The notes under the pieces: generated by a model
The model's database searches: none
What the model saw: only the letters and a program-made list of their open reading frames with translations
What the model was told of the DNA's origin: nothing
Shown: positions 17,243 through 25,860 of the stretch, piece after piece
How positions within the stretch are numbered: the first letter of the stretch is position 1
How the letters are laid out: the number at the start of each line of letters is the position of its first letter
Program-made: the position numbers and the translations under genes
Assembly (NCBI GenBank): GCA_002408125.1
Contig: DHQO01000023.1
Location: forward strand, 124,001-188,000
Origin: Hyphomonadaceae bacterium UBA5336
GTDB taxonomy: Bacteria; Pseudomonadota; Alphaproteobacteria; Caulobacterales; Hyphomonadaceae
Direction: 5' to 3'
Length of the DNA: 64,000 bases

Positions 17243-18091
17243 TCAGTCCTCTGCCACCATGGTTCCCTCGATGTGCCCGAGCCCGCCAATCTCGCAGCGA
17301 ACGATATCGCCCGGTTTCAGGAATTGTCGCGGATCCATCGCCGCGCCGACCCCGCCGGGTGTGCCGGTGAAAATAAGGTCGCCGGGTTCCAGGGTCATCG
17401 CACCGGACAGATGCTCGATCTGTTGCCAGAGATCGAAGACGAGATGTCGCGTGTTCGAGCCCTGGCGCAGCTCTCCGTTCACCGAGCAGGAGATATCTAG
17501 ATCGTGCGGGTCGGCGATCTCATCGGCGGTGGTAATCCATGGGCCGATGGGGGCATGGGTGTCGAAGCTCTTGCCGAGGCTCCATTGCGGGCCGGCATGC
17601 TGCCACATCCGCTCGGTCACATCATTGCCGACGCAATAGCCGAAGACATGCTCATGGGCCTTGTCGGCAGGGATGTATTTGCCGCCCTTCCCGATCACGG
17701 CGACCAGTTCGACCTCATAGTCCACATAGGGCGCATTACGCGCGATCAGGATCGGGTCATACGGGCCGTTGATGCTGGTCTGGGCCTTGGTAAACCAGAC
17801 CTGCCGTGCCGGGGGCTCCATCTTCGATTCCGCGATATGGTCGGCATAGTTCAGGCCAATCGCCCAGATCTTGCCGGGACGGGCGACCGGGGCATGAAGG
17901 GTGATGGATGAGAGCGGCGAGCCGCTGCTTGCTTTCGCGGCCACGTCTTCCAGGGCGCTGCGCCGGCTCGGCCAGGTGGCGATCAGCTCCATCATCGTGC
18001 CATCAAAGCCGGCATCGACAATCGTGTCGCCGAGGACGATCCCCACACGGGGGCTGCCCTCGCCAGTTTCGGAATAGCTTGCGAGTTTCAT
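17243..18091 (-). CDS. Fumarylacetoacetate hydrolase family protein
   Basis: The protein has 282 residues. The FAH catalytic domain is recognisable by IWAIGLNYADHIAESK, VDYEVELVAVIGKGGKYI (metal-binding E-x-E), YCVGNDVTERMWQ, the GKSFDTHAPIGPWI block and LIFTGTPGGVGAAMDPRQFLKPGD. The N-terminal KLASYSETGEGSPRVGIVLGD is the usual short cap. AGGAGA precedes the ATG. In this operon it should hydrolyse, isomerise or decarboxylate the ring-fission product of the VOC dioxygenase. Confidence 0.92.
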   Translation of the reverse strand: MKLASYSETGEGSPRVGIVLGDTIVDAGFDGTMMELIATWPSRRSALEDVAAKASSGSPLSSITLHAPVARPGKIWAIGLNYADHIAESKMEPPARQVWFTKAQTSINGPYDPILIARNAPYVDYEVELVAVIGKGGKYIPADKAHEHVFGYCVGNDVTERMWQHAGPQWSLGKSFDTHAPIGPWITTADEIADPHDLDISCSVNGELRQGSNTRHLVFDLWQQIEHLSGAMTLEPGDLIFTGTPGGVGAAMDPRQFLKPGDIVRCEIGGLGHIEGTMVAED

Positions 18092-18123
18092 GAGTTATGT
18101 CTCCTGGGGCGTCGGGACGCGGT

Positions 18124-19056
18124 CTATTCCGAAGAGCCCGCCAGCATCGGGTGCGGCGTGCCCCACTGGACGGCAAGCAGACTTTCAAACGGCATCTTGT
18201 TGGGCGGGTCCTCGGCGGTGAAGAGGTCCCCGTCGGTCCAGTGTTCCAGTTCATGGCCCCACGGGTCGTTCCAGTAGTCGAAGATCTGGCTGCCCATGAT
18301 GTGGCGGCCAACGCCCCAGGCGGCATCGCGCTTCTTCGATTTCAGATAGGCGTGGCCGAGCATGAGATCGTCCAGATTGGCGACCTCAAAGGCCGCATGC
18401 ATGAAGCGCGGCGCATCGGGCACCTGCGCGAGGAACAGTGTGTGGTGGTCGGTCGGCTGGTCGCCACGGTCGCAGCGCATGAAGGCGCCCATCGCCGCAC
18501 CGGGAGCCATTTCAATTTCGTCGGAGGTCAGGAAGCCGAACCGTTCCTTGTACCAGGCCTCCGAGGTGCGAAAATCCGTGACGCCCAGAACGCAGTGGCC
18601 GAGCCTTTGGACATGGGAGGGGCCTTTTTCGAGACGCACTGTTTCGCGCAGGCGTGGACGGTCCTGCCAGCTGTTGCGTGGAGTTTCGGGCTCAGAGGCA
18701 TCGGATGAGGCCTCTGCTTGGCCGGCCACGATTTCGACGAGGAAGCCGTCTGGATCGGTGAGCCGAACCACCTTGCCGCCGCCGGGTGTGTCGAGATCCT
18801 CGACCGGCACGTCTTCATGGCCGGCCAGAGCTTCGAGATCGGCGAGGCTTGCAGCTCTCAGGCCGAGCGCCCTGAAGGCCGGCTCGCCCGGCTCCGTGCC
18901 ATGCAGGAAAGGTCGACCGTCCCGACCGCGTCCATAGAGTCTGCCGCCCTCTTCGGAACAGGAAAGGCCGAAGTCCTGGAGAAAGGCGCGCATCTCGGCA
19001 AGGTCCGGCGCGGAAAAGCGGACATGGGCAATATCCTCGATCTTGATGACCGGCAT
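18124..19056 (-). CDS. VOC-family extradiol ring-cleavage dioxygenase
   Basis: The protein has 310 residues with two vicinal-oxygen-chelate modules. The N-terminal one (IEDIAHVRFSAPDLAEMRAFL) has lost most metal ligands. The C-terminal one carries them: LGHCVLGVTDF (His), MHAAFEVANLDDL (His) and GHELEHWTDGD (Glu), the type I extradiol arrangement. GGGAGG precedes the ATG. It is the first gene of the minus-strand operon and would open a catechol ring next to the hydroxyl group; the substrate is unknown. Confidence 0.9.
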   Translation of the reverse strand: MPVIKIEDIAHVRFSAPDLAEMRAFLQDFGLSCSEEGGRLYGRGRDGRPFLHGTEPGEPAFRALGLRAASLADLEALAGHEDVPVEDLDTPGGGKVVRLTDPDGFLVEIVAGQAEASSDASEPETPRNSWQDRPRLRETVRLEKGPSHVQRLGHCVLGVTDFRTSEAWYKERFGFLTSDEIEMAPGAAMGAFMRCDRGDQPTDHHTLFLAQVPDAPRFMHAAFEVANLDDLMLGHAYLKSKKRDAAWGVGRHIMGSQIFDYWNDPWGHELEHWTDGDLFTAEDPPNKMPFESLLAVQWGTPHPMLAGSSE

Positions 19057-19101
19057 CGCTTTGGCCTCCCATTGAGTCTTTTGGTTATCGCTCTCTGAAA
19101 G

Positions 19102-19115
19102 TGACTATATAGTCA
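19102..19115. promoter_or_regulatory. Perfect palindrome TGACTATATAGTCA upstream of the VOC operon
   Basis: This is a 14-base perfect inverted repeat 46 bases before the dioxygenase start. It shares the TGAC-N6-GTCA frame with the site at 12631-12644, so both may bind the TetR protein encoded at 13614-14282. The position close to the expected promoter suits repression. Confidence 0.6.
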
Positions 19116-19217
19116 AATTCAGGTCAAGTCCAATCTGAAACAGCTGTGTCCGATCCGGGGGATATCAGAGATCACGTTTCAAACAGGCTTGGCGCAATTG
19201 CCTGTTTCCAAATGCAA

Positions 19218-19251
19218 ATGGCCCTCGCGCCGGCATGGGTGCGAGGGCCAT
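19218..19251 (-). terminator. Rho-independent terminator of the atuA-DUF4387 operon
   Basis: The arms atggccctcgc and gcgagggccat pair perfectly over 11 bases around a 12-base loop. On the minus strand they are followed by a T-rich stretch (ttgcatttgg). It lies 22 bases past the DUF4387 stop. Confidence 0.75.
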
Positions 19252-19273
19252 CGGGTTTCAAATACGTGTCAGT

Positions 19274-19603
19274 TCAGGCCGGCTCGGCCGTGCTTTCCCG
19301 GATTCCAACTTCCAGGAGCCGTGCGAAGAGCTGACCGGAATGCATGTCGCGCTCGCCGAACCAGGCTTGCGGTTTCGGGCGGACATAGGAAATCTTGACC
19401 ATGTTCAGGCTTTCCACCGGGATCCGTTTGATCTTCTCCGGATCGGCGCCGAACATGCGGGCGAACAGGTCTGGCCCGAGATCCTCCGAGCCGACATATT
19501 TGTGGTAGGCGTCAGCGTCGCGGAAGAAGAAGTCGACTGTGACCCAGAACGGGCCGGCATTCTTCGTGCGCACGTGTCGGCAGATTTCCTTGATCTTAGG
19601 CAT
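19274..19603 (-). CDS. DUF4387 domain protein (AtuA partner)
   Basis: The protein has 109 residues. The pattern ICRHVRTKNAGPFWVTVDFFF, then Y-x-K-Y and a central FGADPEKIKRIPVESLNMVKISYVRPKPQ, fits DUF4387. These proteins are encoded next to, or fused behind, AtuA (DUF1446) proteins. It overlaps the atuA-like gene by 8 bases, so the two are translationally coupled and probably form one complex. The biochemical role is not established. Confidence 0.85.
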   Translation of the reverse strand: MPKIKEICRHVRTKNAGPFWVTVDFFFRDADAYHKYVGSEDLGPDLFARMFGADPEKIKRIPVESLNMVKISYVRPKPQAWFGERDMHSGQLFARLLEVGIRESTAEPA

Positions 19604-21008
19604 GGGTGGTTTCCCGTGTGTCGGATGTTTTCATGTCGGTCCATTCCGTGCGCACCAGTTCCAGACCGTCCGTTGTCTGAACGGCATGGTTGAGAACGAA
19701 CTCGAACACCTGTCCGCGCGGAACCTCAGCAGGCGTGAACGGGAAAGCATAGCTCGGCAGTTCCATTTGCGGACGCAGCGGCATGTGAAAGAATATGGGG
19801 TTCACGGACTTTGCCATGCGATTGGCCAGGTCCTGCGTCGGCGCAGTGATCACAAGCATCACTCCAACATCGAGCGGTGGCGGCGTGTCCTTGGGTACGG
19901 GGCGTCCGGAAGTCCCGTTCCAGCCATAGATCCGTAGCGAGACATCGAAATCGGTCGTCTCTTCGGCGAAGAGGCGTGATATCCGGTCGGTCAGGACGCT
20001 GTACATCTGATCGTGGAAGTGATCGAGATTGGCCAGCACGTCAGGGTCCTCGATGCCGATCACCATGATCGACTGGAAGGGTCCGCCCCGCGCGCCTTCA
20101 AGCTTCATCGTATAAGGCTGGGGCTCCCATTTCGAGCCGGTCACGCGTGTGATGCGATCGGTGATCTGGGTGTACCGGCTCTCGAAGGCATCCAGGATGC
20201 CGCCCGGCTCGATCAGCCGGATCGGATCGGTGGTCTCATAGAGCATATGCGCGGACACCGATTCCGGAGAGGCGACGTTCTCCGGGTCCAGCGGATCGAT
20301 GTCGAAGGCCTCACGGCCTACACGCATAAGCACGCCACCACGCCGCATATACTCTGTGCACTGACCGCCGCATTCGGCGATCTTGGCAGCATGCCAAGCC
20401 TGGCCTGCGCCGGCGCCGTGCATGATCGCGATCGCGGACAGAACGGCGGCATCGGAGGTGCGCCCGCCGAGCACGATATCAGCCCCGGCCTCGACAGCCT
20501 TGATATAAGGCTCAGGCCCCATCAGTGCGACGATATGGTCGCAAGAGTCGATGACCTCATCGGAGAGATCGCCCATGGGCGCGAGCGGCAGGATCTTGCC
20601 GTCGCTGTTCTTCTGCTTCAGCGTCGCCGCGTTCTGCTCTGAATACAAGCAGGCGATCTTGGGCTGAATGCCAAGCTCCCGGGCGACTTCTATGGCAATA
20701 TCGCGAGCCCAGTCGACGCCCTGATCCGTCCCGCTGGTCGCACATGTGCCCACCAGGATCGGGATGCCCGCACTGTAGGCTTCGGACACCAACACCAGCA
20801 GGTCGTGCTTGATCGCTTCTCGGTTCATCTTCGAGACGCCGCGGGCGAGATAGTAGGGCCCGCTATCGGTCGATCCGGAATCGACGGCGATGGCGACGGC
20901 GCCAGCGGCGATCCCATTCTTGATATGCTCACGCTGGATCCCGGCGCCGAGCATGCCGGTCGGCACGATGACGATCACTTCCTTGTCCAGGGGGGTGTAG
21001 TCCTTCAT
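19596..21008 (-). CDS. Acyclic terpene utilization AtuA family protein (DUF1446)
   Basis: The protein has 470 residues. It has the characteristic glycine-rich motifs of the family: IAVDSGSTDSGPYYLARG, VGTCATSGTDQGVDWARDIA, DIVLGGRTSDAAVLSAIAIMHGA and ECGGQCTEYMRRGGVLM. AtuA of Pseudomonas acts in citronellol/geraniol breakdown, and the family is widespread in other catabolic loci. No geranyl-CoA carboxylase or other atu gene lies here, so the substrate probably differs. It is the first gene of a two-gene operon, preceded by a long leader with a terminator-like hairpin. Confidence 0.9.
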   Translation of the reverse strand: MKDYTPLDKEVIVIVPTGMLGAGIQREHIKNGIAAGAVAIAVDSGSTDSGPYYLARGVSKMNREAIKHDLLVLVSEAYSAGIPILVGTCATSGTDQGVDWARDIAIEVARELGIQPKIACLYSEQNAATLKQKNSDGKILPLAPMGDLSDEVIDSCDHIVALMGPEPYIKAVEAGADIVLGGRTSDAAVLSAIAIMHGAGAGQAWHAAKIAECGGQCTEYMRRGGVLMRVGREAFDIDPLDPENVASPESVSAHMLYETTDPIRLIEPGGILDAFESRYTQITDRITRVTGSKWEPQPYTMKLEGARGGPFQSIMVIGIEDPDVLANLDHFHDQMYSVLTDRISRLFAEETTDFDVSLRIYGWNGTSGRPVPKDTPPPLDVGVMLVITAPTQDLANRMAKSVNPIFFHMPLRPQMELPSYAFPFTPAEVPRGQVFEFVLNHAVQTTDGLELVRTEWTDMKTSDTRETTHA

Positions 21009-21427
21009 CTCAATTCTCTCTTCCGCGACCCGGCCGGCGGGCTACCGGGTGTCGCCTGACCAAAAAAGGAGGCCGGGAGTGGTTTGCTGAAAGATCGCAC
21101 ACAATCAGCCCATCTCCCGGCCCCGCTATGTGGAAGACAACATCTCAAGCATGCGTCTTCGGGAGGAAATGTTCGTCACAGCGTGGCTCAATTCTCGCGG
21201 GATACAGGCAGGCGCATGGGATAGCGGTGGCGTGTCTTGCCGATCTCATTGCCCTTCCTCCCCGGAAGTATGTTCTTGCCGGTCGCTGTTTCGACCCAGG
21301 GCAATGATACAAAGAAGACCGGCCAACGGGGGTGGCAACAATTTTACATTCCGCCGAAAAAAGATCCGGTGCGGGGCAAGACGGCCTATAGTCGCCTTGG
21401 AGGAAAACGAGAACAGGGAGGCAATAA
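21009..21427. other. Intergenic region between divergent atuA and crp genes
   Basis: These 419 bases hold the control regions of two divergent genes and the hairpin at 21071-21122. I see no convincing small gene. The stretch from about 21290 to 21420 is richer in A than its surroundings, as expected for a promoter of the Crp/Fnr gene. Confidence 0.5.
21071..21122 (-). promoter_or_regulatory. Terminator-like hairpin in the atuA leader (candidate attenuator)
   Basis: On the minus strand ggccgggag and ctcccggcc pair perfectly over 9 bases. A shorter inner pairing (gctga/tcagc) lies in the 34-base loop, and the outer stem is followed directly by tccttttttgg. The element lies 63 bases upstream of the atuA start, reading towards it. 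No gene ends just upstream on this strand, so attenuation of the operon is a better explanation than ordinary termination. Confidence 0.55.
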
Positions 21428-22132
21428 ATGCGTATAGCAGGCCGTTTGAACTGGATCGCTGAACTACCCCGCGAGGCGCGCGCCGCAATCAGGGAACGAT
21501 TTGCCTATCGCGACCTGAAATCTGGCGAAGTACTCGGTGAGCCCGGTCAACCTTGTGAGGGAATATACCAGGTCCAGTCCGGCTATGTGAAACTTCTGGG
21601 CGACCAGCCGGATGGTGAAAGGTCCCTGCTCGCCATCTACATTCCCGGCAACTGCTTTTGCGAGTCGCCGGTCATTGCTGGCCGGCCCCATCACCACACT
21701 CATACCGCTGCGGGGGAGACCCGGATCGGAATCCTCAGAAAGACGGATTTCGATGAGCTGTGCAAGCTTCACCCGGCTATTTCCGAGGCCCTTTGCCGAA
21801 AGCTCGCCGCGACGCTCAGTTCACTGATTTCCTATCGCGAGACCCAGAACCAGACGACTGTCGGTCAGCGGGTCGCGCTTATCCTGCACAATCTGGCGGA
21901 AGTCAGTCAGACGCCGCGCCATGGGGATTATAAGGAAATCGACGTGCCGATCACAATCTCGGAAATGTCGACCTTCCTGGGCCTGACGCGCCAGACCATC
22001 CAGAAGGAAATCTCGCAGCTGAAGAAGCGGAACCTGATCGAGAAGCTGCCGGGGAACTGGGCTGTTCGGGAGATGAAAACGCTCGCCGATCTCAGCCAGG
22101 CGAGCGAGCGTCAGCTGGCCTATTCCGAATAG
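21428..22132 (+). CDS. Crp/Fnr family transcriptional regulator (paralogue of the one at 11.8 kb)
   Basis: The protein has 234 residues. The sensor domain contains VQSGYVKLLGDQPDGERSLLAIYIPGNCFCESPVIAGRP, and the DNA-binding domain contains ITISEMSTFLGLTRQTIQKEISQLKKRNLIEKLPGNWAVREM. About half the residues match the regulator at 11779-12474, with near identity in the recognition helix, so the two may bind similar sites. GGGAGG precedes the ATG. It is divergent from atuA and convergent with the amidohydrolase. Confidence 0.92.
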   Translation: MRIAGRLNWIAELPREARAAIRERFAYRDLKSGEVLGEPGQPCEGIYQVQSGYVKLLGDQPDGERSLLAIYIPGNCFCESPVIAGRPHHHTHTAAGETRIGILRKTDFDELCKLHPAISEALCRKLAATLSSLISYRETQNQTTVGQRVALILHNLAEVSQTPRHGDYKEIDVPITISEMSTFLGLTRQTIQKEISQLKKRNLIEKLPGNWAVREMKTLADLSQASERQLAYSE

Positions 22133-22138
22133 GCCGGC

Positions 22139-23059
22139 TCAACTCCAGTAGAGCCGCTCGGGATTGTCGACGAGGATTTTCCGGCGCGCCTGGGCATCGG
22201 GAACCCAGCGCGCCAGCATGTCGAACAGGTCGGCGCCATTGGGCGTAATGCCGTTCTTCATTGCGATGGGATGTGGCCAGTCCGAGCCCCAGATCGTGCG
22301 GTCTGGCGCGGCCTGCCAGAAGATGGAGGCCAGCATATCCAGGTCCGGATAGTCCGGCGGGCCGGCCGCCGAGGAGAGGTAGACACCCGACAGTTTCACA
22401 TAGTGTTTGCCGGTGTCGAGCATGCGCAGGATCATTTGCGCGGTGGCGCTTGCCGGTCCGGCCGGCTGGGGCGACCAGCCGAAATGATCGACAATAATCG
22501 GGCAGGCCGCTTCCAGGAAAACCTGTTGCCAGTCGAGCAAAACCTCGTCATCGCGCTTGCCAACAATGTTGATCGACCAATTGCGGTCTGCGGCGCGACG
22601 GCTGAGCGAGCTGAATTCCTCCGTGCTCGGAACCCGTCCCTTGCCGAAATAGATCCGTATGCCGCGCACACCTGCCGCATGCAGACGGTCAAGCTCACTT
22701 TCAGTCACTTCCGGATAGAGGATTGCAACGCCGCGCATCCTGTCGGTGCCTTCGCGGGCGAGTGCGTCGAGCAGGCAGGCCGGATCGTTTTCGTAGTTCG
22801 AAGAGGCCACGAAGACTGAACGTGACAGACCAAGGCGCTGCTTGAAAAGGCGGTAGTCCTCGACCGTGGCCTGTGGAACCTGAGCCTGTCCCGGGCGGCG
22901 GAAGCGCGCATCGAAGATGTGATGATGGCAGTCAATGGCGCCGGCCGGTGCCGGCGTCTTGGGCGGCTGGTCGCCGCTTGAATAAGGTGCGGTGAGGGCC
23001 ATGCCATGCACCAGGCCAGTTGCACCCAGCACTCCGGATTCTTGCTCTGTGGCCGACAT
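22139..23059 (-). CDS. Amidohydrolase family 2 protein (2-pyrone-4,6-dicarboxylate lactonase-like)
   Basis: The protein has about 306 residues. The TIM-barrel metal/active-site motifs are AIDCHHHIFD at the start of the domain, IIVDHFGW in the middle and TIWGSDWPHP near the end, the arrangement of LigI and galactarolactonase-type hydrolases. The ATG at 23059 follows GGGGAG. It would open a lactone such as a pyrone formed from a ring-fission product, or hydrolyse another cyclic ester. It lies downstream of a TonB receptor on the same strand (112-base gap) and may share its transcript. Confidence 0.88.
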   Translation of the reverse strand: MSATEQESGVLGATGLVHGMALTAPYSSGDQPPKTPAPAGAIDCHHHIFDARFRRPGQAQVPQATVEDYRLFKQRLGLSRSVFVASSNYENDPACLLDALAREGTDRMRGVAILYPEVTESELDRLHAAGVRGIRIYFGKGRVPSTEEFSSLSRRAADRNWSINIVGKRDDEVLLDWQQVFLEAACPIIVDHFGWSPQPAGPASATAQMILRMLDTGKHYVKLSGVYLSSAAGPPDYPDLDMLASIFWQAAPDRTIWGSDWPHPIAMKNGITPNGADLFDMLARWVPDAQARRKILVDNPERLYWS

Positions 23060-23171
23060 GGCAAACTCCCCAATATACAACACTGCGCCCATGCGCCCCT
23101 TGCTGGGAGACCTGCGCAAACACGGTAGGTGATCCAGGCGCACACGGAGTGTGCCCGCCTGGATCTTCCGA

Positions 23172-25406
23172 TCAGAACGTCATGTCGATCGTGACGCCCG
23201 CCTGCCGCGGCGGGGCATACTGAGCGAACAGGCCGCCGGCCGTTTCGGCCTGGTGGGTCCGGGTGGTCTCATCGGTCAGATTGTTGACCCAGAACCGAAC
23301 CGACAGATTGTCGCTTGGCACATAGGAGATGACCGCATCCATCAGGGTGCGTCCTTCCCGGTACTCGATGAATGTGTTCGTGGAATCCTCGAACACTTCG
23401 CTTTCATAATTCCCGCCGATGCGGAAATTCAGATAGCCCCAGTCGTATTGCGGGGTCTCGTAGCTGACACCGAAGACGATCTTATGCTCCGGCGTCGTCT
23501 GCAGCATGTTGCCGCTGGAGTCGTTCACGCTACGGCTGCCGTCGGCATTGATCTGCGTCGTCTCGACGAAGCTGCCATAGATGGCGTCGAGATACGCATA
23601 GGACAGGTCCAGTCCCAGGCCATTGTCCAGTACAAGATTGGACTCCAGCTCCAAGCCCTTGATCTCTGCATCCGCGGTGTCGATGACGACAGCCGTTGTT
23701 CCAACCGGGCCGGTGAGATCCGGCACGGTCGAGATCTGCTGAAGGTTGGAATAATCCAGGAAGAACACCGCACCGTTCAGGATCAGCTGGCCATCGAGCC
23801 ATGTGCTTTTCAAGCCCAGTTCATAATTGGTGGCTTCTTCCGGTTCGGTCGCCAGTTGCGCCGTGGCAGCGGGAGCCTGCTCCTGGAATGCGCCGGACTT
23901 GAAGCCTGTGGAAACGCTGCCATAGGCAAACACCTGATCGGTGAGTTGATAGTCTGCGCCAACTCGCCAGGTAAACTTGTTCTCGTCGGTTGTTCCAGGG
24001 CTGCCGACTGTTGAGTAGTCGATCACCGGCGCGCTCTCATCGCCGACGAGATGCGTGATCTCGTATTCCTTCTGCTCATTGGTGAAACGGCCACCGACAA
24101 AGACGTGCGCGCGGGGCAGGAACTCATAGGAAACTTCGCCAAACAGGGCCGCATGTTCGGTGGTGTTGTCGCCGATGAAGCGGTTGAGCGAAGTATCGAC
24201 CACGGCGGTTTCCGATTCCCGCTCGCGATGGGTTTCCTCTTTCAGCAGATAGAGGCCGGTGACCCAGGAGAAGGCAGAGTCCGTGGAAGAGGTCAGTCGG
24301 AACTCACCAGAATAGGCCTCGGATTCTTCTTCCATCAGCACCTGGATTGCCGGAACGGGGATGCCGTTCATGGCATTGCCGGCTGGCGTGGTACCGTCGA
24401 AGTCCTCTGACGAAGAAAAGCTCAGGTCGCGATAGCCGATCAGGGCGGTGAAATCGGCGAAAGAAAAGAGCGGCGCATTGTATTCGATGCGTGCGCCGCC
24501 GGTTTCACGCCGAATGAAGCCGGGACGGTCTGGATTGGCGCCTCTCGGATTGTCGACATCCTCATAATTGAACGGGGTAAGGTTGAAGCGAGACCCGCCA
24601 GCCGTGTCGTCTTCGGTGCGGTCGACCGAGATCAAGAGGTCGCTGTCATTGGCAAAGTTGAACATGACGCTGGCCCGGCCGCTGATGCGTTCCTCGTCAT
24701 CAAGCGGACCGCCTGTGTTCAGATTGGTCCTGAAGCCGTTATTCTTCACCGAACTGAGTGCGATACGCCCGTCAATGCTGTCAGTGAGGGGGCGGTTGAC
24801 CACCGCGAAGAGGTTCTTCTGGCCATAATCGCCAAAGGTTGCCCGCAGCTTGGTGAGCGGCTCGTCGATCGGCTTTTCGGTCACATAGTTGACCGCGCCG
24901 CCGATCACGTTGCGTCCCCACAGCGTGCCTTGAGGACCTTTCAGCACTTCCACTCGCGCGACATCGAACATGTCTACAGCGAGCATCGGGCCGCGGCCGA
25001 GATTGATGCCATCCAGGAAGGCCACGGCGGACGGGTCTGCGCCCGCGCCCTGGTTCTGGCCGCCAATGCCGCGAAAGGTTGCCCGCGGGGCGAGACGCGG
25101 GAAGGAGTCTATGGTGACGCCCGGCGTGTTGTTGGCCAACCGCTGGATGTCGGCAATGCCCTGCTCGGCGAGATCCTCGGCCGTGAAAGCCGTCACTGTG
25201 ACCGGGACGGTTTGCAGGCTTTCCTCGCGGCGCCGCGCGGTCACTGTCACAGCGCTGAGTGTGCGCGTGCGTTCGTTTTCATCCGTTTGCTGAGCGGGCT
25301 GGGCCGCGATCGTTGCATCGGCTTCTTGGGCAATTGCGGCCGATGAGACATCCCAAAAAGCAAGTGCAGCCGATGCAAGCAGCATCGTCCTTCCAGTAAA
25401 CTTCAT
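23172..25406 (-). CDS. TonB-dependent receptor
   Basis: The protein has 744 residues with a signal peptide ending near AAIAQEAD. A TonB box-like SAVTVTARRREESLQTVPVTVTAF leads into the plug (LANNTPGVTIDSFPRLAPRATFRGIG), and the barrel ends in aromatic QAGVTIDMTF. The VTARRREE..Q..P.. start is typical of receptors in aromatic- and steroid-degrading sphingomonads and related groups. GGAGG precedes the ATG. It is divergent from an MFS transporter, so uptake across both membranes is encoded side by side. Confidence 0.95.
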   Translation of the reverse strand: MKFTGRTMLLASAALAFWDVSSAAIAQEADATIAAQPAQQTDENERTRTLSAVTVTARRREESLQTVPVTVTAFTAEDLAEQGIADIQRLANNTPGVTIDSFPRLAPRATFRGIGGQNQGAGADPSAVAFLDGINLGRGPMLAVDMFDVARVEVLKGPQGTLWGRNVIGGAVNYVTEKPIDEPLTKLRATFGDYGQKNLFAVVNRPLTDSIDGRIALSSVKNNGFRTNLNTGGPLDDEERISGRASVMFNFANDSDLLISVDRTEDDTAGGSRFNLTPFNYEDVDNPRGANPDRPGFIRRETGGARIEYNAPLFSFADFTALIGYRDLSFSSSEDFDGTTPAGNAMNGIPVPAIQVLMEEESEAYSGEFRLTSSTDSAFSWVTGLYLLKEETHRERESETAVVDTSLNRFIGDNTTEHAALFGEVSYEFLPRAHVFVGGRFTNEQKEYEITHLVGDESAPVIDYSTVGSPGTTDENKFTWRVGADYQLTDQVFAYGSVSTGFKSGAFQEQAPAATAQLATEPEEATNYELGLKSTWLDGQLILNGAVFFLDYSNLQQISTVPDLTGPVGTTAVVIDTADAEIKGLELESNLVLDNGLGLDLSYAYLDAIYGSFVETTQINADGSRSVNDSSGNMLQTTPEHKIVFGVSYETPQYDWGYLNFRIGGNYESEVFEDSTNTFIEYREGRTLMDAVISYVPSDNLSVRFWVNNLTDETTRTHQAETAGGLFAQYAPPRQAGVTIDMTF

Positions 25407-25860
25407 AATGATCCTCCCCGGACTATTTGATCAGTTGCGCCCTGTTCCAACAGAGCATCTTTTTGAACTTGAAAGGGCGAAGTACCCCATCATGGGCAGG
25501 CTAGTCGGGGACGCCGTGAGGGCGTGACAAATTTTTGTCATTTCCGCACTTTTTCCAGCATGGTTTTGTCGGCGTGCTAATTTCGGCGACACTGCAAGAA
25601 CCAATATTTATTGCAGAACTCATCAGACACCATCTTCGACCCAGTGCCAGGAGTGTGAAACACAAAAGACCGTATACGGATAGTATTTGCGTGTTCTGAA
25701 GACCTGAATCTCCAAGAGGTTTTCGGCCACCGCGCGAGCATATGGCGAACCTGTTCGCAGAACAGCCAGATCGCATGACAAACTGGGTCCGGCCCGTCCC
25801 CCACAAACACATAAGACCGGACATCCAGACACAGACAGGGGGCACGCGGGAGGAGTAGTC
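25407..25860. other. Divergent control region between TonB receptor and MFS gene
   Basis: These 454 bases have no convincing coding region; the open frames there have cysteine- and arginine-rich translations unlike real proteins. The region is distinctly more AT-rich than its surroundings and contains the palindrome at 25525-25540. It probably carries both promoters. Confidence 0.6.
25525..25540. promoter_or_regulatory. Palindrome TGACAAA-TT-TTTGTCA
   Basis: Perfect 7+7 inverted repeat with a 2-base centre, 119 bases before the TonB receptor start and in the middle of the divergent region. It is a plausible dimer binding site; which of the local regulators binds it is not evident. Confidence 0.5.

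Noticed and set aside
25501..25845. 114-codon open frame on the minus strand between TonB receptor and MFS gene
   Set aside because: Translation is rich in Cys, Trp, Met and Arg, has no recognisable family and no ribosome site, and lies in an AT-rich promoter region.
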